A program made the position numbers and the translations under genes. From assembly GCF_024171955.1 (NCBI RefSeq), contig NZ_JAMTCS010000004.1, positions 310,001 through 374,000 on the forward strand: 64,000 bases of DNA, in the 5' to 3' direction. The notes under the pieces are model-generated. The model saw only the letters and a program-made list of their open reading frames with translations, was not told where the DNA came from and did not search any database. This document shows positions 33,728 through 42,179 of the stretch, piece by piece. How positions within the stretch are numbered: position 1 is the stretch's first letter; each line of letters begins with the position of its first letter. Origin of the DNA: Promicromonospora thailandica (lineage in GTDB: Bacteria > Actinomycetota > Actinomycetes > Actinomycetales > Cellulomonadaceae).

Positions 33728-34609
33728 ATGCAGACGACGTCGGACGACGACCTCACCCGCTGGCTCGACCACCTCGGCCCGATGCTCGACGGGCTGGCGG
33801 ACCTCGTCGCCGACGACGGCACGACGCTCGACCACTCGGCGGCGTCCCTGCGCGACCTCGAACGCCTCCTGCTCGACGAGACCCAGGCCGCTCCGCCCCG
33901 CGAGGGCCTGGTCGAGGCGCTGGGCGGGTACCTCGGCGAGACCCTGCTGACCGCCGGCGGCGGCGCCTGGTCGTGGGACGAGGGCTCCGGCCTGCCCGTC
34001 GCCGTCCTCGACGCCGGCGGGACGGTCGAGCCGATGCCGCTCGCCCTCGACGCCGTCACCCGCCGCACCGGCACGGTCTGGACCGCCGAGCTCGAGCGCG
34101 TCACCGCGGCGGCGGCGCGGCGTCGGGCCGACGACGACGGCTGGGAACCGCGCCGCGCCGACCGGCCCGCGCTGCCGGCCGGGGCAGAGGACGAGGCGCC
34201 CGACCCGTGGCTCACCGCCTGGCTGGCCACGCGCCGCGAACAGTTCTCCGCCTGGGCCGCGGACACCGGACGGGCCCAGGAGCTCGACCTCAGCCCGGCG
34301 TCCCTGGTCCCGCTCGCGCAGGTGGTGCGGCAGCGCGTCGCCTCCGAGGAGGCCCTGGACGCTCAGATCGAGACCGACTTCCTCCAGGGCGCGATCTGGT
34401 ACCTGGGCGAGGTGGCGCGGATCCACCGCGGCGCGCGCTGGCGCTACACGCCCGACCCGGACGGCACGAGCGAGAACCCGTCGGTGGGCAGGCCGTGGGT
34501 CACGCAGGACGACGGCGGCGGCTCCGCGATCCCCGCCCTGGAGCTGTGGGTCGTGGTCCGGGCCGACACCGACGACGTGCTCCTGGAGCGGTTCGAGGAG
34601 TTCGACTGA
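33728..34609 (+). CDS. Hypothetical protein, 293 residues
   Basis: This is an acidic soluble protein of no recognised family, rich in Asp, Glu and Trp motifs (FLQGAIWYLGEVARIHRGAR, WRYTPDPDGTSENPSVGRPW). The C-terminal half resembles the fold of small actinobacterial DUF proteins that pair an N-terminal helical bundle with a beta domain. There are no membrane segments. TACCGT six bases before the ATG indicates leaderless transcription. It is divergent from the secreted protein gene. Confidence 0.7.
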   Translation: MQTTSDDDLTRWLDHLGPMLDGLADLVADDGTTLDHSAASLRDLERLLLDETQAAPPREGLVEALGGYLGETLLTAGGGAWSWDEGSGLPVAVLDAGGTVEPMPLALDAVTRRTGTVWTAELERVTAAAARRRADDDGWEPRRADRPALPAGAEDEAPDPWLTAWLATRREQFSAWAADTGRAQELDLSPASLVPLAQVVRQRVASEEALDAQIETDFLQGAIWYLGEVARIHRGARWRYTPDPDGTSENPSVGRPWVTQDDGGGSAIPALELWVVVRADTDDVLLERFEEFD

Positions 34610-34715
34610 CCGGGAGCGCTGACCCGGTGTGACCTCGCTGACGAACGCCGTGCCGGCCGGGGCCGAGCACATACGCTGTGACCGGACGCGTCCCACGCCT
34701 CGAAGGAGCACGACG

Positions 34716-34745
34716 ATGAACGACGAGGGCCGAGGACAGGCATGA
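34716..34745 (+). CDS. Nine-codon upstream ORF coupled to SLC13 gene
   Basis: The ORF ATG at 34716 encodes MNDEGRGQA and its TGA overlaps the next ATG (ATGA at 34742-34745). It has the strongest ribosome-binding site around (GAAGGAG, 34702-34708, seven bases upstream), whereas the transporter's own site is weak. Translation of the mini-ORF probably delivers ribosomes to the transporter start. Confidence 0.5.
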   Translation: MNDEGRGQA

Positions 34746-36328
34746 TCGACCCGCTCGTCGCGACGTTCGTGATCCTGGCGCTGGCGGTGCTCGGTTTCGC
34801 GACCAACCGGATACCGCTCGTGATCGTGGCCATGTTCGTCCCGGTGGCGTTGTGGGCCACGGGCGTGCTACCGCTGGGCGAGGCACTGGGCGGGTTCAGC
34901 GACCCGATCGTCCTGTTCATCGCCACCCTGTTCGTGCTCAGCGAGGCGCTGGCGACGACGGGCATCACGGCATGGATCGGGGCACAGCTCGAACGCTGCT
35001 CGACGCTCGGGCGCACCGGGCTGCTCACGACGATGGTCGGCGGCACGGCATTGCTCGCCGCGGTCATCAGCATCAACGGGGCGGTCGCCGCGCTGCTGCC
35101 GGTCGCCGTCGTCGCCGCCGCACGGGCGGGCGTCGTGCCCTCGAAGATGCTCATCCCCCTGGCGTTCGCCGCGAGCGCCGGCTCGATGCTGACGCTCACG
35201 GGGACGCCGGTGAACGTCATCGTGTCGGAGCTCGCCGCTGAGTCGGGCGGCCGCGAGTTCGGGTACTTCGAGTTCGCGCTGGTGGGTCTTCCGCTGGTCG
35301 TGCTGACGATGCTCCTCGTGGTGCTCTTCGGTGACCGGCTGCTGCCGGAGCGGTCGCCGGAGCGCCTGGTGGACGTCGCGGGCGACCCGAAGGACCGGGT
35401 GCGGTCGTGGCAGGAGAGCTACGCCGCGGAGCTCGATGCGGCGCGGCTGTTCACGGACTCGTCCGGGGTGGTGGAGGTGCTCATCGCGCCGCGCTCGACG
35501 CTGATCGGCCGGCGGGTCAGTCCGGGCATGACGACGCGGGACGAGAACCTCGTCGTCGTCGCGCTGCGGCGGGCGACCGACACGGCGAGCGGTTCGTCGT
35601 CGTCCGCCCCGCTGCCGCTGCAGGCCGGTGACTCCGTGCTGGTGCGCGGGCCGTGGGACGCGCTGCACCGGTACACGCAGTCGCCGGACGTGATCGCCGT
35701 CGAGGCGTCGCAGCGGCTGCAGCGGAGCGTGCCGCTCGGGGCGGGCTGGAAGCGGTGCCTCGGGGTGCTGGTGGCGGCGATCGTGCTGCTGGCGACGGGT
35801 GCCGTGCCGCCGGTGATCGTCGGGCTGCTGGCGGCGGGGGCGCTCGTGCTGCTGCGGGTGATCACCGTGCCCCAGGGGCTTCGTGCGGTGTCCTGGGACA
35901 CGGTGATCCTCATCGCGGCGCTGATCCCGTTGTCGGCGGCGTTCGTGTCCTCGGGTGCGGCGGACATGATGGCCGAGCTCCTGATGCGCCTGACCGGGAG
36001 TGCGTCGCCGCACCTGGCGCTACTGGCGCTGTGCGCGCTCACGCTGGTGCTGGGGCAGTTCATCTCGAACGTGGCGACGGTGCTGGTGATGGCACCGGTC
36101 GCGGTGTCGTTCGCCCAGACGCTCGACGTGAGCGTGCTGCCGTTCATGATGGCTCTCGCGGTGGTGGGCGCAGCCGCGTTCCTGACGCCGATCGCGACGC
36201 CGGTCAACCTCATGGTGCTGCAGCCCGGTGGCTACCGGTTCGGCGACTACTGGAAGCTCGGGCTGCCGCTGGCGCTGCTCTTCCTCGCGACGGCGGTCTG
36301 GTACGTGCCGCTGGTCTGGCCGTTCTGA
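34742..36328 (+). CDS. SLC13/DASS-family permease with TrkA-C domain
   Basis: This is a 528-residue membrane transporter of the ion-transporter superfamily. Two inverted halves of hydrophobic spans surround a cytoplasmic RCK/TrkA-C-type insert near 235-325 (VVEVLIAPRSTLIGRRVSPG, LPLQAGDSVLVRGPWD). The two Thr-Pro-Asn substrate loops are LTGTPVNVIVSE and LTPIATPVNLMVLQPGG. Relatives import sodium-coupled dicarboxylates, sulfate or other anions; the substrate is not evident. Translation is likely coupled to the nine-codon ORF just upstream. Confidence 0.87.
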   Translation: MIDPLVATFVILALAVLGFATNRIPLVIVAMFVPVALWATGVLPLGEALGGFSDPIVLFIATLFVLSEALATTGITAWIGAQLERCSTLGRTGLLTTMVGGTALLAAVISINGAVAALLPVAVVAAARAGVVPSKMLIPLAFAASAGSMLTLTGTPVNVIVSELAAESGGREFGYFEFALVGLPLVVLTMLLVVLFGDRLLPERSPERLVDVAGDPKDRVRSWQESYAAELDAARLFTDSSGVVEVLIAPRSTLIGRRVSPGMTTRDENLVVVALRRATDTASGSSSSAPLPLQAGDSVLVRGPWDALHRYTQSPDVIAVEASQRLQRSVPLGAGWKRCLGVLVAAIVLLATGAVPPVIVGLLAAGALVLLRVITVPQGLRAVSWDTVILIAALIPLSAAFVSSGAADMMAELLMRLTGSASPHLALLALCALTLVLGQFISNVATVLVMAPVAVSFAQTLDVSVLPFMMALAVVGAAAFLTPIATPVNLMVLQPGGYRFGDYWKLGLPLALLFLATAVWYVPLVWPF

Positions 36329-36337
36329 GCGGCCGGC

Positions 36338-37018
36338 TCAGTACTGCGAGGCCTCGACCACCTGGAACGTCGCGGTCCGCAGGGCGTCGAGCTGGTCGCT
36401 CTGCACGAAGACGAACAGCTCGTGGTCCTGGCTCTGGCCCGCCGCGAGCTCGCTGACGAACAGGATGTCGTCGGCGATGCGCTTGCCGTCGCCGTCGACC
36501 GCCTCGATCCGCACGTCGTAGCTGAAGGCCTCGGCGGCGTTGTTGGTGACGGTGACCGGGAGCGCCGACTCGACCAGCCCGAACTCGTCCTCGGTGGCCT
36601 CGAAGGTGCCGAGGTCGACGGTGAGGTCGGTGGCCAGGACGTCCTCGGTGGCCGAGCCGTCCAGCCGGTCGAGGTCGTCGCCGAGCTCCGCCGACGCCTC
36701 CTCCACGGCGTCCACGGCGGCGAGGGTCACGGCCGTCGAGACGGCGAACCCGATGCCGGACAGGACGGCGATCACGACGGCGGCGATCGCCATCCCCCGA
36801 CCGGACCGGCTGCCGCGCGCCCTGACCAGGCCGGCGATCCCGAAGATGAGCGCCAGGAACCCGAGGAACAGGGCGAACCAGTTCACGACGGGAATCAGGC
36901 AGAGCAGCAGCGCGACGGTCGCGACGATCATGCCGGTGAGGGCGATGCCGTTGCTCCGCGGGGCGGGACGCGCGGGGCTCTGCTCGGGGACTGCGGGGGC
37001 GGGAGGCTGCTGGGACAT
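36338..37018 (-). CDS. DUF4190-type membrane protein
   Basis: This 226-residue protein starts with a cytoplasmic Pro-rich tail, then two helices (IALTGMIVATVALLLCLIPV and the FLGFLALIFGIAGLVRA motif typical of DUF4190), a third helix (GMAIAAVVIAVLSGIGFAVS), and an extracytoplasmic beta domain (LPVTVTNNAAEAFSYDVRIE) like FxLYD/TM-linked proteins. GGAGCC lies just before the ATG at 37018. The function is unknown; the form suggests an envelope-anchored binding domain. Confidence 0.75.
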   Translation of the reverse strand: MSQQPPAPAVPEQSPARPAPRSNGIALTGMIVATVALLLCLIPVVNWFALFLGFLALIFGIAGLVRARGSRSGRGMAIAAVVIAVLSGIGFAVSTAVTLAAVDAVEEASAELGDDLDRLDGSATEDVLATDLTVDLGTFEATEDEFGLVESALPVTVTNNAAEAFSYDVRIEAVDGDGKRIADDILFVSELAAGQSQDHELFVFVQSDQLDALRTATFQVVEASQY

Positions 37019-37246
37019 GTGGGCTCCAACGTCTGGGGTGACTGTGCGTCTGGGATGTCTGTGGCCCGGCGCGACCCGTGCGGTTCTGGGGACCGCGGTG
37101 AGGGCCGCGCCGGTGGCACCACCCTGCCGGGAGCGCGGTAGGGCGCACATCGCCCGATCCGGTACGGGCGGCCTACCCGATCGGGCCGGCAAGATCACCC
37201 GGTCCGACGACGCGGTCGGCTCGCCGCGCGACATAACCTCACCGAC

Positions 37247-38521
37247 ATGCATCCGCCGCACGTACCGCACCTGGCGGACTCCATCCCGATCGCCGCCCGC
37301 CTGCGCCGGCTCGCGCCCACGGCGGGCAGCGTGGCCGGGTCGCTGGGCCTCGCCCTGCTGTGCTTCGCAGGCTCCGCGAGCGCGGTCACCTTCCTCGACA
37401 TGGTCGGCCGCCCGGGCGGGCTCGACCCGGCGACGGTCGATCCCCGGCCGGCCTCGCTGATCGCGTTGCTCGTCCTGTTCCTGGCACCGTGGAGCGTCTT
37501 CCTCCGGAACGTCGCGCCGGTGACCGTCGTCCTCGCCACGAGCGCCCTGCCGCTGCTGCTCCCCTACGACGCGCTCACGCCGCTCGTCTGCCTGCCCGCG
37601 GTGTACGCGCGACGGTCCGGCGCGGCGGTGATCGGCTGCACCGCCGCGGCGGCCGTCGCCGTCACCGCGGCGACCTGGCGGCAGCTCGCGCTGGTCGAGG
37701 AGTACCGCCTGTTCACGATCAAGGACGAGGTCACCGGCGAGATCACCGGCGCGCTACCCGTCTCGGGGTACGTGATCCTCGGCGTGGTCGCCCTGGGCGC
37801 CGCGGTCGGCATCGGGTTCTGGCGCCGGGTGGTCGCGGGACGGCGTGACGTCGTGACCCTCACCGAGCAGCACTCGGCGGAGACCGCCGTGCTGCACGAC
37901 CGGATCACCCGCCAGACCGAGCGCGACGAGATCGCCCGCGAGGTGCACGACACCGTGGCCCACTCGCTGTCGCAGATCGCGCTGCAGGCGTCCGTGCTCG
38001 AGACCTCGGCCGACACGTCCGCCGAGATCCGCGACGCGGCGGCCCGCATCCGCGCGTCCGCGCGCCAGGCCGGCGCGGAGCTGCGCGGCGTGCTCACCAC
38101 GCTGCGCACCGGCGCCGACGGCCTGACGCCCGTCTCCTTCGACGACCTCGGCGCGCTCCTGCTCTCCCTGCACGACCAGGGCGCGCGCATCAACAGCACG
38201 GTGCTCGTCTCCGAGGGGCACACGGCCGCCACCGTGCTGACGCGGGCGTGCTACCGCATCGTGCAGGAGTCGGTCACCAACGCCCTCAAGCACGCCCCCG
38301 GCCTGCCGATCGACATCGTGCTGCGCGGCGCCCCCGTCGCGGGCGTGACCATCACGGTCCGCAACACCCTGCCGGACGGCGGCGCACCGCCCGCGGCCGG
38401 CACCCGGTCCGGGATCACGGGCATGACCGAGCGCGCCCTCGCGCTCGGCGGCAGCCTCAGCGCCGGGCCAGTCGACGGTCGCTGGGTCGTGGACGCCCAC
38501 CTCCCCTGGCATCAGGCCTGA
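37247..38521 (+). CDS. Sensor histidine kinase, NarL/DesK type
   Basis: This 424-residue kinase has about five N-terminal membrane helices as a membrane sensor, a HisKA_3 dimerisation domain with phospho-His234 (EIAREVHDTVAHSLSQIALQ) and a HATPase domain with YRIVQESVTNALKHA and GITGMTERALALGG. TAACCT seven bases before the ATG at 37247 gives a leaderless start. The partner regulator begins 40 bases downstream. No target operon is obvious; nearby candidates are the DUF4190 gene and the riboswitch gene. Confidence 0.9.
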   Translation: MHPPHVPHLADSIPIAARLRRLAPTAGSVAGSLGLALLCFAGSASAVTFLDMVGRPGGLDPATVDPRPASLIALLVLFLAPWSVFLRNVAPVTVVLATSALPLLLPYDALTPLVCLPAVYARRSGAAVIGCTAAAAVAVTAATWRQLALVEEYRLFTIKDEVTGEITGALPVSGYVILGVVALGAAVGIGFWRRVVAGRRDVVTLTEQHSAETAVLHDRITRQTERDEIAREVHDTVAHSLSQIALQASVLETSADTSAEIRDAAARIRASARQAGAELRGVLTTLRTGADGLTPVSFDDLGALLLSLHDQGARINSTVLVSEGHTAATVLTRACYRIVQESVTNALKHAPGLPIDIVLRGAPVAGVTITVRNTLPDGGAPPAAGTRSGITGMTERALALGGSLSAGPVDGRWVVDAHLPWHQA

Positions 38522-38560
38522 TCAGCGGGGATGTAAGACCTGGCGGCTACGGTGTGGACC

Positions 38561-39208
38561 GTGACCAGAGTGCTGATCGTCGACGACGACTCCTTCGCCC
38601 GCACCATGATCCGCACGATCCTGGCGGCCCAGGGCATCGATGTGGTCGGCGAGGCCGCGGACGGCGACGAGGTCCCGGCCGCCGTCGCGGAGCACCGGCC
38701 CGACATCGTGCTGGTGGACCTCCAGATGCGCCGTGTCGACGGCGTCGAGGCTATCCGTCGCAACGCGTCCCTGCCAGGCGCACCGCGGTTCGTCGCGCTC
38801 ACCGGCTACGGCAACGAGGACGCCGTGGTCCAGGCCCTGCGGGCGGGCGCGGCCGGCTTCCTCTCCAAGGACGACGACCCGAGCACCCTCGCCACACACC
38901 TGCGCGCCGTCGCGGACGGCGGAGGCGCGCTCGGCCCCGACGCCGCGGCCCTCGTGATCCAGCGCATGACGACGCCGGAGGGCCAGGACCGGGCCGCCGC
39001 TGCACGCACCCAGCTCCAGCTCCTCACCGAACGTGAGCGCGAGGTGGCCGCGCTCGTCGCCGGCTACACCAACCAGCAGATCGGGACGCGGCTCGGGATG
39101 TCGGACAACACGGTGAAGGCGCACGTGACGCGGGCACTGACCAAGCTGGGCATGAACAACCGGGCGGAGCTGGCGGTGCTGGCCGACCGGGCAGGCCTGA
39201 CCGCGTAG
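38561..39208 (+). CDS. LuxR/NarL-family response regulator
   Basis: This 215-residue regulator has receiver residues Asp-Asp in IVDDDSF, Asp53 in IVLVDLQMRR and Lys in GFLSKDDDP. The LuxR helix-turn-helix is at the C-terminus (LTEREREVAALVAGYTNQQI, then LGMSDNTVKAHVTRALTKLG). I chose the GTG at 38561 because TACGGT ends seven bases upstream; the frame is open to 38552. It has its own promoter 40 bases after the kinase gene. Confidence 0.92.
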   Translation: MTRVLIVDDDSFARTMIRTILAAQGIDVVGEAADGDEVPAAVAEHRPDIVLVDLQMRRVDGVEAIRRNASLPGAPRFVALTGYGNEDAVVQALRAGAAGFLSKDDDPSTLATHLRAVADGGGALGPDAAALVIQRMTTPEGQDRAAAARTQLQLLTEREREVAALVAGYTNQQIGTRLGMSDNTVKAHVTRALTKLGMNNRAELAVLADRAGLTA

Positions 39209-39255
39209 ACGTCGTGCCGCCGGTCGGCGCCGGCCGTCCGGCCTGAGAGAAGCGC

Positions 39256-39261
39256 TAGTAT
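39256..39261 (+). promoter_or_regulatory. -10 element for SAM riboswitch transcript
   Basis: TAGTAT is an excellent -10 hexamer. The expected start, seven to nine bases downstream, falls at 39268-39270, exactly the first base of the riboswitch P1 stem. No clear -35 is seen. Confidence 0.55.
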
Positions 39262-39269
39262 CCCTTCCA

Positions 39270-39376
39270 GGTCCAGAGTGACCAGCGATACGCCCTCCGC
39301 GTGCTGGTCCGGCAACCGCGCCCCTGTGCGCACGGTGCTCCAGGAGGAAGACCGGCCCACCCCGCACGGCGGTGGG
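39270..39376 (+). promoter_or_regulatory. SAM-I/SAM-IV clan riboswitch candidate
   Basis: The core reads as a SAM-clan aptamer. P1 GGTC (39270-39273) pairs with GACC (39350-39353). P2 GACCAGC (39280-39286) pairs with GCTGGTC (39303-39309), with an inner ACGC/GCGT helix and loop CCTCC. The conserved CGGCAACC (39310-39317) follows P2, a P3 stem closes with GGTGCTCC (39334-39341), and GAAGACC ends the core. Loop CCTCC can pair with GGAGG (39343-39347), as the family pseudoknot needs. A second hairpin CCCACC...GGTGGG (39356-39376) follows. S-adenosylmethionine would be the ligand, and it probably blocks expression of the next gene. Confidence 0.72.
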
Positions 39377-39395
39377 AAGAGCGACAGGAGCAGAC

Positions 39396-39914
39396 ATGAT
39401 CACCCTCGTCCACGAGTCCGGCGTCGTCCGGAAGCACACCACGCGCGACGAACGGCTGCGGGCCCTGCAGCGGCGTCGGCACCTCCTGGAGAGCGGGCGG
39501 CTCTGCTCTGCCTGCCTGACCGGAACCTGGCCGATGACGCAGTTCCGGGCGCGGCAGTACGTCTGCGACCGCTGCCTGCGCCTCGACATCACGGTGACCC
39601 GCCTGACGGGAGCCGACGCGCGGGCGGTGACACTCGCCGACGGCCAGCGCGCCGACTCGCTGTCCTACCGGGCGGCCCAGCTCAACCAGGCGTTCGCGGC
39701 GGCCGAGGACCTCGGCCTGCTGGTGATGCCGATGGAGGGCGGCCGGGTGCTGACCACCGCCGACCTCGCCCAGGTGCTCCCCGAGGACGCCGTGTCGGCC
39801 GGGCGGCGGTTCGTGTCGTGGATGCGCGCGGTCGCGCCGGTCGCGGCTGCCGAGCGCGAGGCGGTGCTGCGCGGGATCGGTCGGGTCGTGACCGGGGGTG
39901 ACGTGCCGGCTTGA
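39396..39914 (+). CDS. Unrecognised zinc-ribbon protein under SAM riboswitch
   Basis: This 172-residue soluble protein of no family I know has a CxxC...CxxC zinc ribbon at 39-64 (LCSACLTGTW, then YVCDRCLRL). A helical middle follows (ADSLSYRAAQLNQAFAAAED) and a small C-terminal domain. GACAGGAG precedes the ATG by about six bases. It stands alone behind the riboswitch, so its expression should respond to SAM level, linking it to methionine or methyl-group metabolism. No catalytic motif is visible. Confidence 0.75.
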   Translation: MITLVHESGVVRKHTTRDERLRALQRRRHLLESGRLCSACLTGTWPMTQFRARQYVCDRCLRLDITVTRLTGADARAVTLADGQRADSLSYRAAQLNQAFAAAEDLGLLVMPMEGGRVLTTADLAQVLPEDAVSAGRRFVSWMRAVAPVAAAEREAVLRGIGRVVTGGDVPA

Positions 39915-39989
39915 GGTACGGCGGAGGCGCGGGACGCGTCGCGCCGCGGGCGAGGTGCCGGGTGGGGCTGATCCCGTTCACCTCAGCGG

Positions 39990-40036
39990 CGACGAATCTT
40001 CGTGAGCCGAATAATTCGGCTCACGAAGATTCGTCG
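39990..40036. repeat. 47-bp perfect palindrome
   Basis: The arms of 23 bases are exact reverse complements around a single central A at 40013. The left arm begins CGACGAATCTTCGTGAGC and the inner part is CCGAAT/ATTCGG. It is less GC-rich than the neighbourhood. It lies in the 338-base gap between the zinc-ribbon gene and the convergent metallo-hydrolase gene. It could end transcription, but there is no T-tract and no loop. Confidence 0.9.
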
Positions 40037-40111
40037 TGCCTCGGCTGAACGGAATTCGGCGTGCCCGGCACTCGCTCGACGAAGAACGTTGTCGGCGCGG
40101 CGGATCTCCCG

Positions 40112-40139
40112 CTCCCGCCGGCGGAGGCGCCGGCGGGAG
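40112..40139. terminator. 12-bp GC hairpin in convergent gap
   Basis: CTCCCGCCGGCG, loop GAGG, CGCCGGCGGGAG is a strong hairpin 110 bases after the stop of the convergent metallo-hydrolase gene (stop at 40253). It probably serves as its terminator. The rest of the gap 39915-40252 holds no gene. Confidence 0.6.
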
Positions 40140-40252
40140 GTCCCGACGGCAGAGCCGGCGACCGGGACAGGGGGCGGGGGGCAGGAACAGCGGGCAGCGG
40201 GCAGAACCATGGGCATCACCGATCCAGACAGCCACCGGACGGCGTCCCGCAC

Positions 40253-41041
40253 CTACACGACGAGGCTGAGCGGCTCCCCGGCGGCGGTCCAGCGGAACCG
40301 CGAGGCGACGTCGGGCGCCTCGGCGAGCGCGGCGAGCACGGACGCGCGCCCCTGCCGGAAGTGGGACCACCCCTCGTAGTGCACGGGTACGACCGTGGGG
40401 ATGCGCAGCAGCCGGACCAGCTCGACGGCGTCCGCGCCGCTCATCGTGTAGGCGAGGGGCCCGGTGAGCGGGAACCCGACCCGGCCGAGGTGCAGCACCG
40501 CGGTGCCGACGGCGACGCGTTGCGGGAGGGTCCGCAGAGGGTCGTACAGCACGGTGTCGCCCGAGATCCACAGCGCACCGTGCTCCTGTCCCGGCCACGT
40601 GAGAGCGAAGCCGACGACGTCGCCCACCACGGGCCGGCTGCCCGCTGGTCCGTGCCGGGCGGGTGTCGCCGTGACGGTGATGTCCGGTCTGCCGGCCGCG
40701 CGCAGGAGCGTGGTGTCCCAGGGTCGCAGGCCGACCGTCCCGCGGCCGAGACGGTTCGCACCCGAGGCGGTGGTCACCACGGCGCCGGCTGCCGGGAGCA
40801 GGAGCCGGCCGGCGTCGTCGAGGTTGTCGGCGTGGTGGTCGTGGGTGAGCAGGACGGCATCGATGGGACCGATGTCGGCGGCCGGGATGGCCGGGCCGGT
40901 GAGCTTGCGTGACGACGTCCCCCAGCCGAACCGGTAGGTCCGGCCGGGGGCGTCGAACGTGGGGTCGGTGAGGATCCGCCAGCCCTCGACCTCCAGGAGG
41001 GTGGTCGGCCCGCCGATGTGGGTGAGGGTGAGGACCGACAT
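40253..41041 (-). CDS. MBL-fold metallohydrolase (UlaG-like)
   Basis: This 262-residue protein has the metallo-beta-lactamase motif THDHHADN and additional metal ligands in ATPARHG, ISGDTV and VPVHYEGW. It belongs to the L-ascorbate-lactonase (UlaG)-like branch by its N-terminal THIGGPTTLLEVEGWRIL. The substrate is unknown. It is three bases after the alpha/beta hydrolase stop, so the two form an operon divergent from the AraC-type regulator at 42180. Confidence 0.83.
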   Translation of the reverse strand: MSVLTLTHIGGPTTLLEVEGWRILTDPTFDAPGRTYRFGWGTSSRKLTGPAIPAADIGPIDAVLLTHDHHADNLDDAGRLLLPAAGAVVTTASGANRLGRGTVGLRPWDTTLLRAAGRPDITVTATPARHGPAGSRPVVGDVVGFALTWPGQEHGALWISGDTVLYDPLRTLPQRVAVGTAVLHLGRVGFPLTGPLAYTMSGADAVELVRLLRIPTVVPVHYEGWSHFRQGRASVLAALAEAPDVASRFRWTAAGEPLSLVV

Positions 41042-41044
41042 GGT

Positions 41045-41869
41045 TCAGCGGCCCGAGGCGGTGGTCCGGTGCGCGTGGGTCAGCGCCCACTCCAGCGCGT
41101 GGTCGGCGATCTCCTCCCAGCCAGGTCCGGCGACCATGAGGTGCGGGCGACCGGCGTAGGTCTCGTGCTCGGTCACGGTGCCCGCAGCCTTGTAGTGCTT
41201 CACGTTCGAGGCCTGGACGGCCACGGGCATGATGTGGTCCTCGGCCCCGGACAGGAACAGCAACGGCGCCCGGTCGGGGTTCTTGAAGTCGACCCAGGCG
41301 CCCTGGTGGCCGGGCTGGTAGTTGGCCAGCACGGAGTCGAACAGCACGCGGCCCGACGCCGGGATGTGGTAGCGCTCGTAGAACGCGAGCGACTGCTCGT
41401 CCGTGTACGTGTTGGTGAACGCGTACTTCCACTGCTGCGGGTCGAGGCCCACGGCCCGGTGGTGGTTGAGGGGGTTCTTCAGGGCGGGGAACACCGAGTG
41501 GAGCTGGGTCCAGGGCGTGACACGGATGCCCTCGGTGGGTGCCGAGTTCAGCGCGACGCCGGCACAGCCGTAGCCGTGGTCCATGACCACCTGCATGAAC
41601 GCTCCGCCGGCGGAGTGACCCATGAGGATCGGCGGGGAGTCCAGGGTGTCGAGGAACGCTTCCAGGTTGCTGACGATGGCCTCGATGGTGAGGTCCGCGA
41701 TCGGCGTCGGGTCGGCCCGCAGCGCCTCGACCTCGACCTCGAAGCCCGGGTAACCGGGGGCGTGGACCGTGTATCCCTGGTCCTCGTAGCGGGCCTTCCA
41801 GTGTTCCCACGAACGGGGCGTGACCCAGAAGCCGTGGATCAGGACGATGGTGTCGGTGGTGGTGCTCAT
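41045..41869 (-). CDS. Alpha/beta hydrolase
   Basis: This is a 274-residue serine hydrolase with HGFWVTPRSW (oxyanion region), nucleophile Ser in GHSAGGAF, Asp in GAEDHIMP and His in GRPHLMVA. It is likely an esterase or lactonase. GAGAGGAAC precedes the ATG at 41869. It is followed by the MBL hydrolase in one operon; the divergent AraC-type protein is the probable regulator. Confidence 0.85.
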   Translation of the reverse strand: MSTTTDTIVLIHGFWVTPRSWEHWKARYEDQGYTVHAPGYPGFEVEVEALRADPTPIADLTIEAIVSNLEAFLDTLDSPPILMGHSAGGAFMQVVMDHGYGCAGVALNSAPTEGIRVTPWTQLHSVFPALKNPLNHHRAVGLDPQQWKYAFTNTYTDEQSLAFYERYHIPASGRVLFDSVLANYQPGHQGAWVDFKNPDRAPLLFLSGAEDHIMPVAVQASNVKHYKAAGTVTEHETYAGRPHLMVAGPGWEEIADHALEWALTHAHRTTASGR

Positions 41870-42179
41870 CAAGGTTCCTCTCGGGTGCTCAGCCGTCGAT
41901 GAGGTCGGGGAGATCGGCGTGGCGCCGCGTGTGATCGGTGGACCACCAGGGCCGGCACCTCGACCATGGCGAGTTCCGGCCGCACGTCCGTGACGAACGG
42001 GTTCAGGCTGCCACGGACGACCGGCGCACCACTTGACTGTGCGCGCACACCTCTTGCGCGTACCTGCACGGCTGCTCACGACGACGAGCCGCGCACCGGC
42101 CGGCCCCCTTGCGCACACCGGGAGCCTGCGTCATCGTCGTCCTGGGGGCTCGGCTCCGACTGCAACCCGTGAGGTGCCC

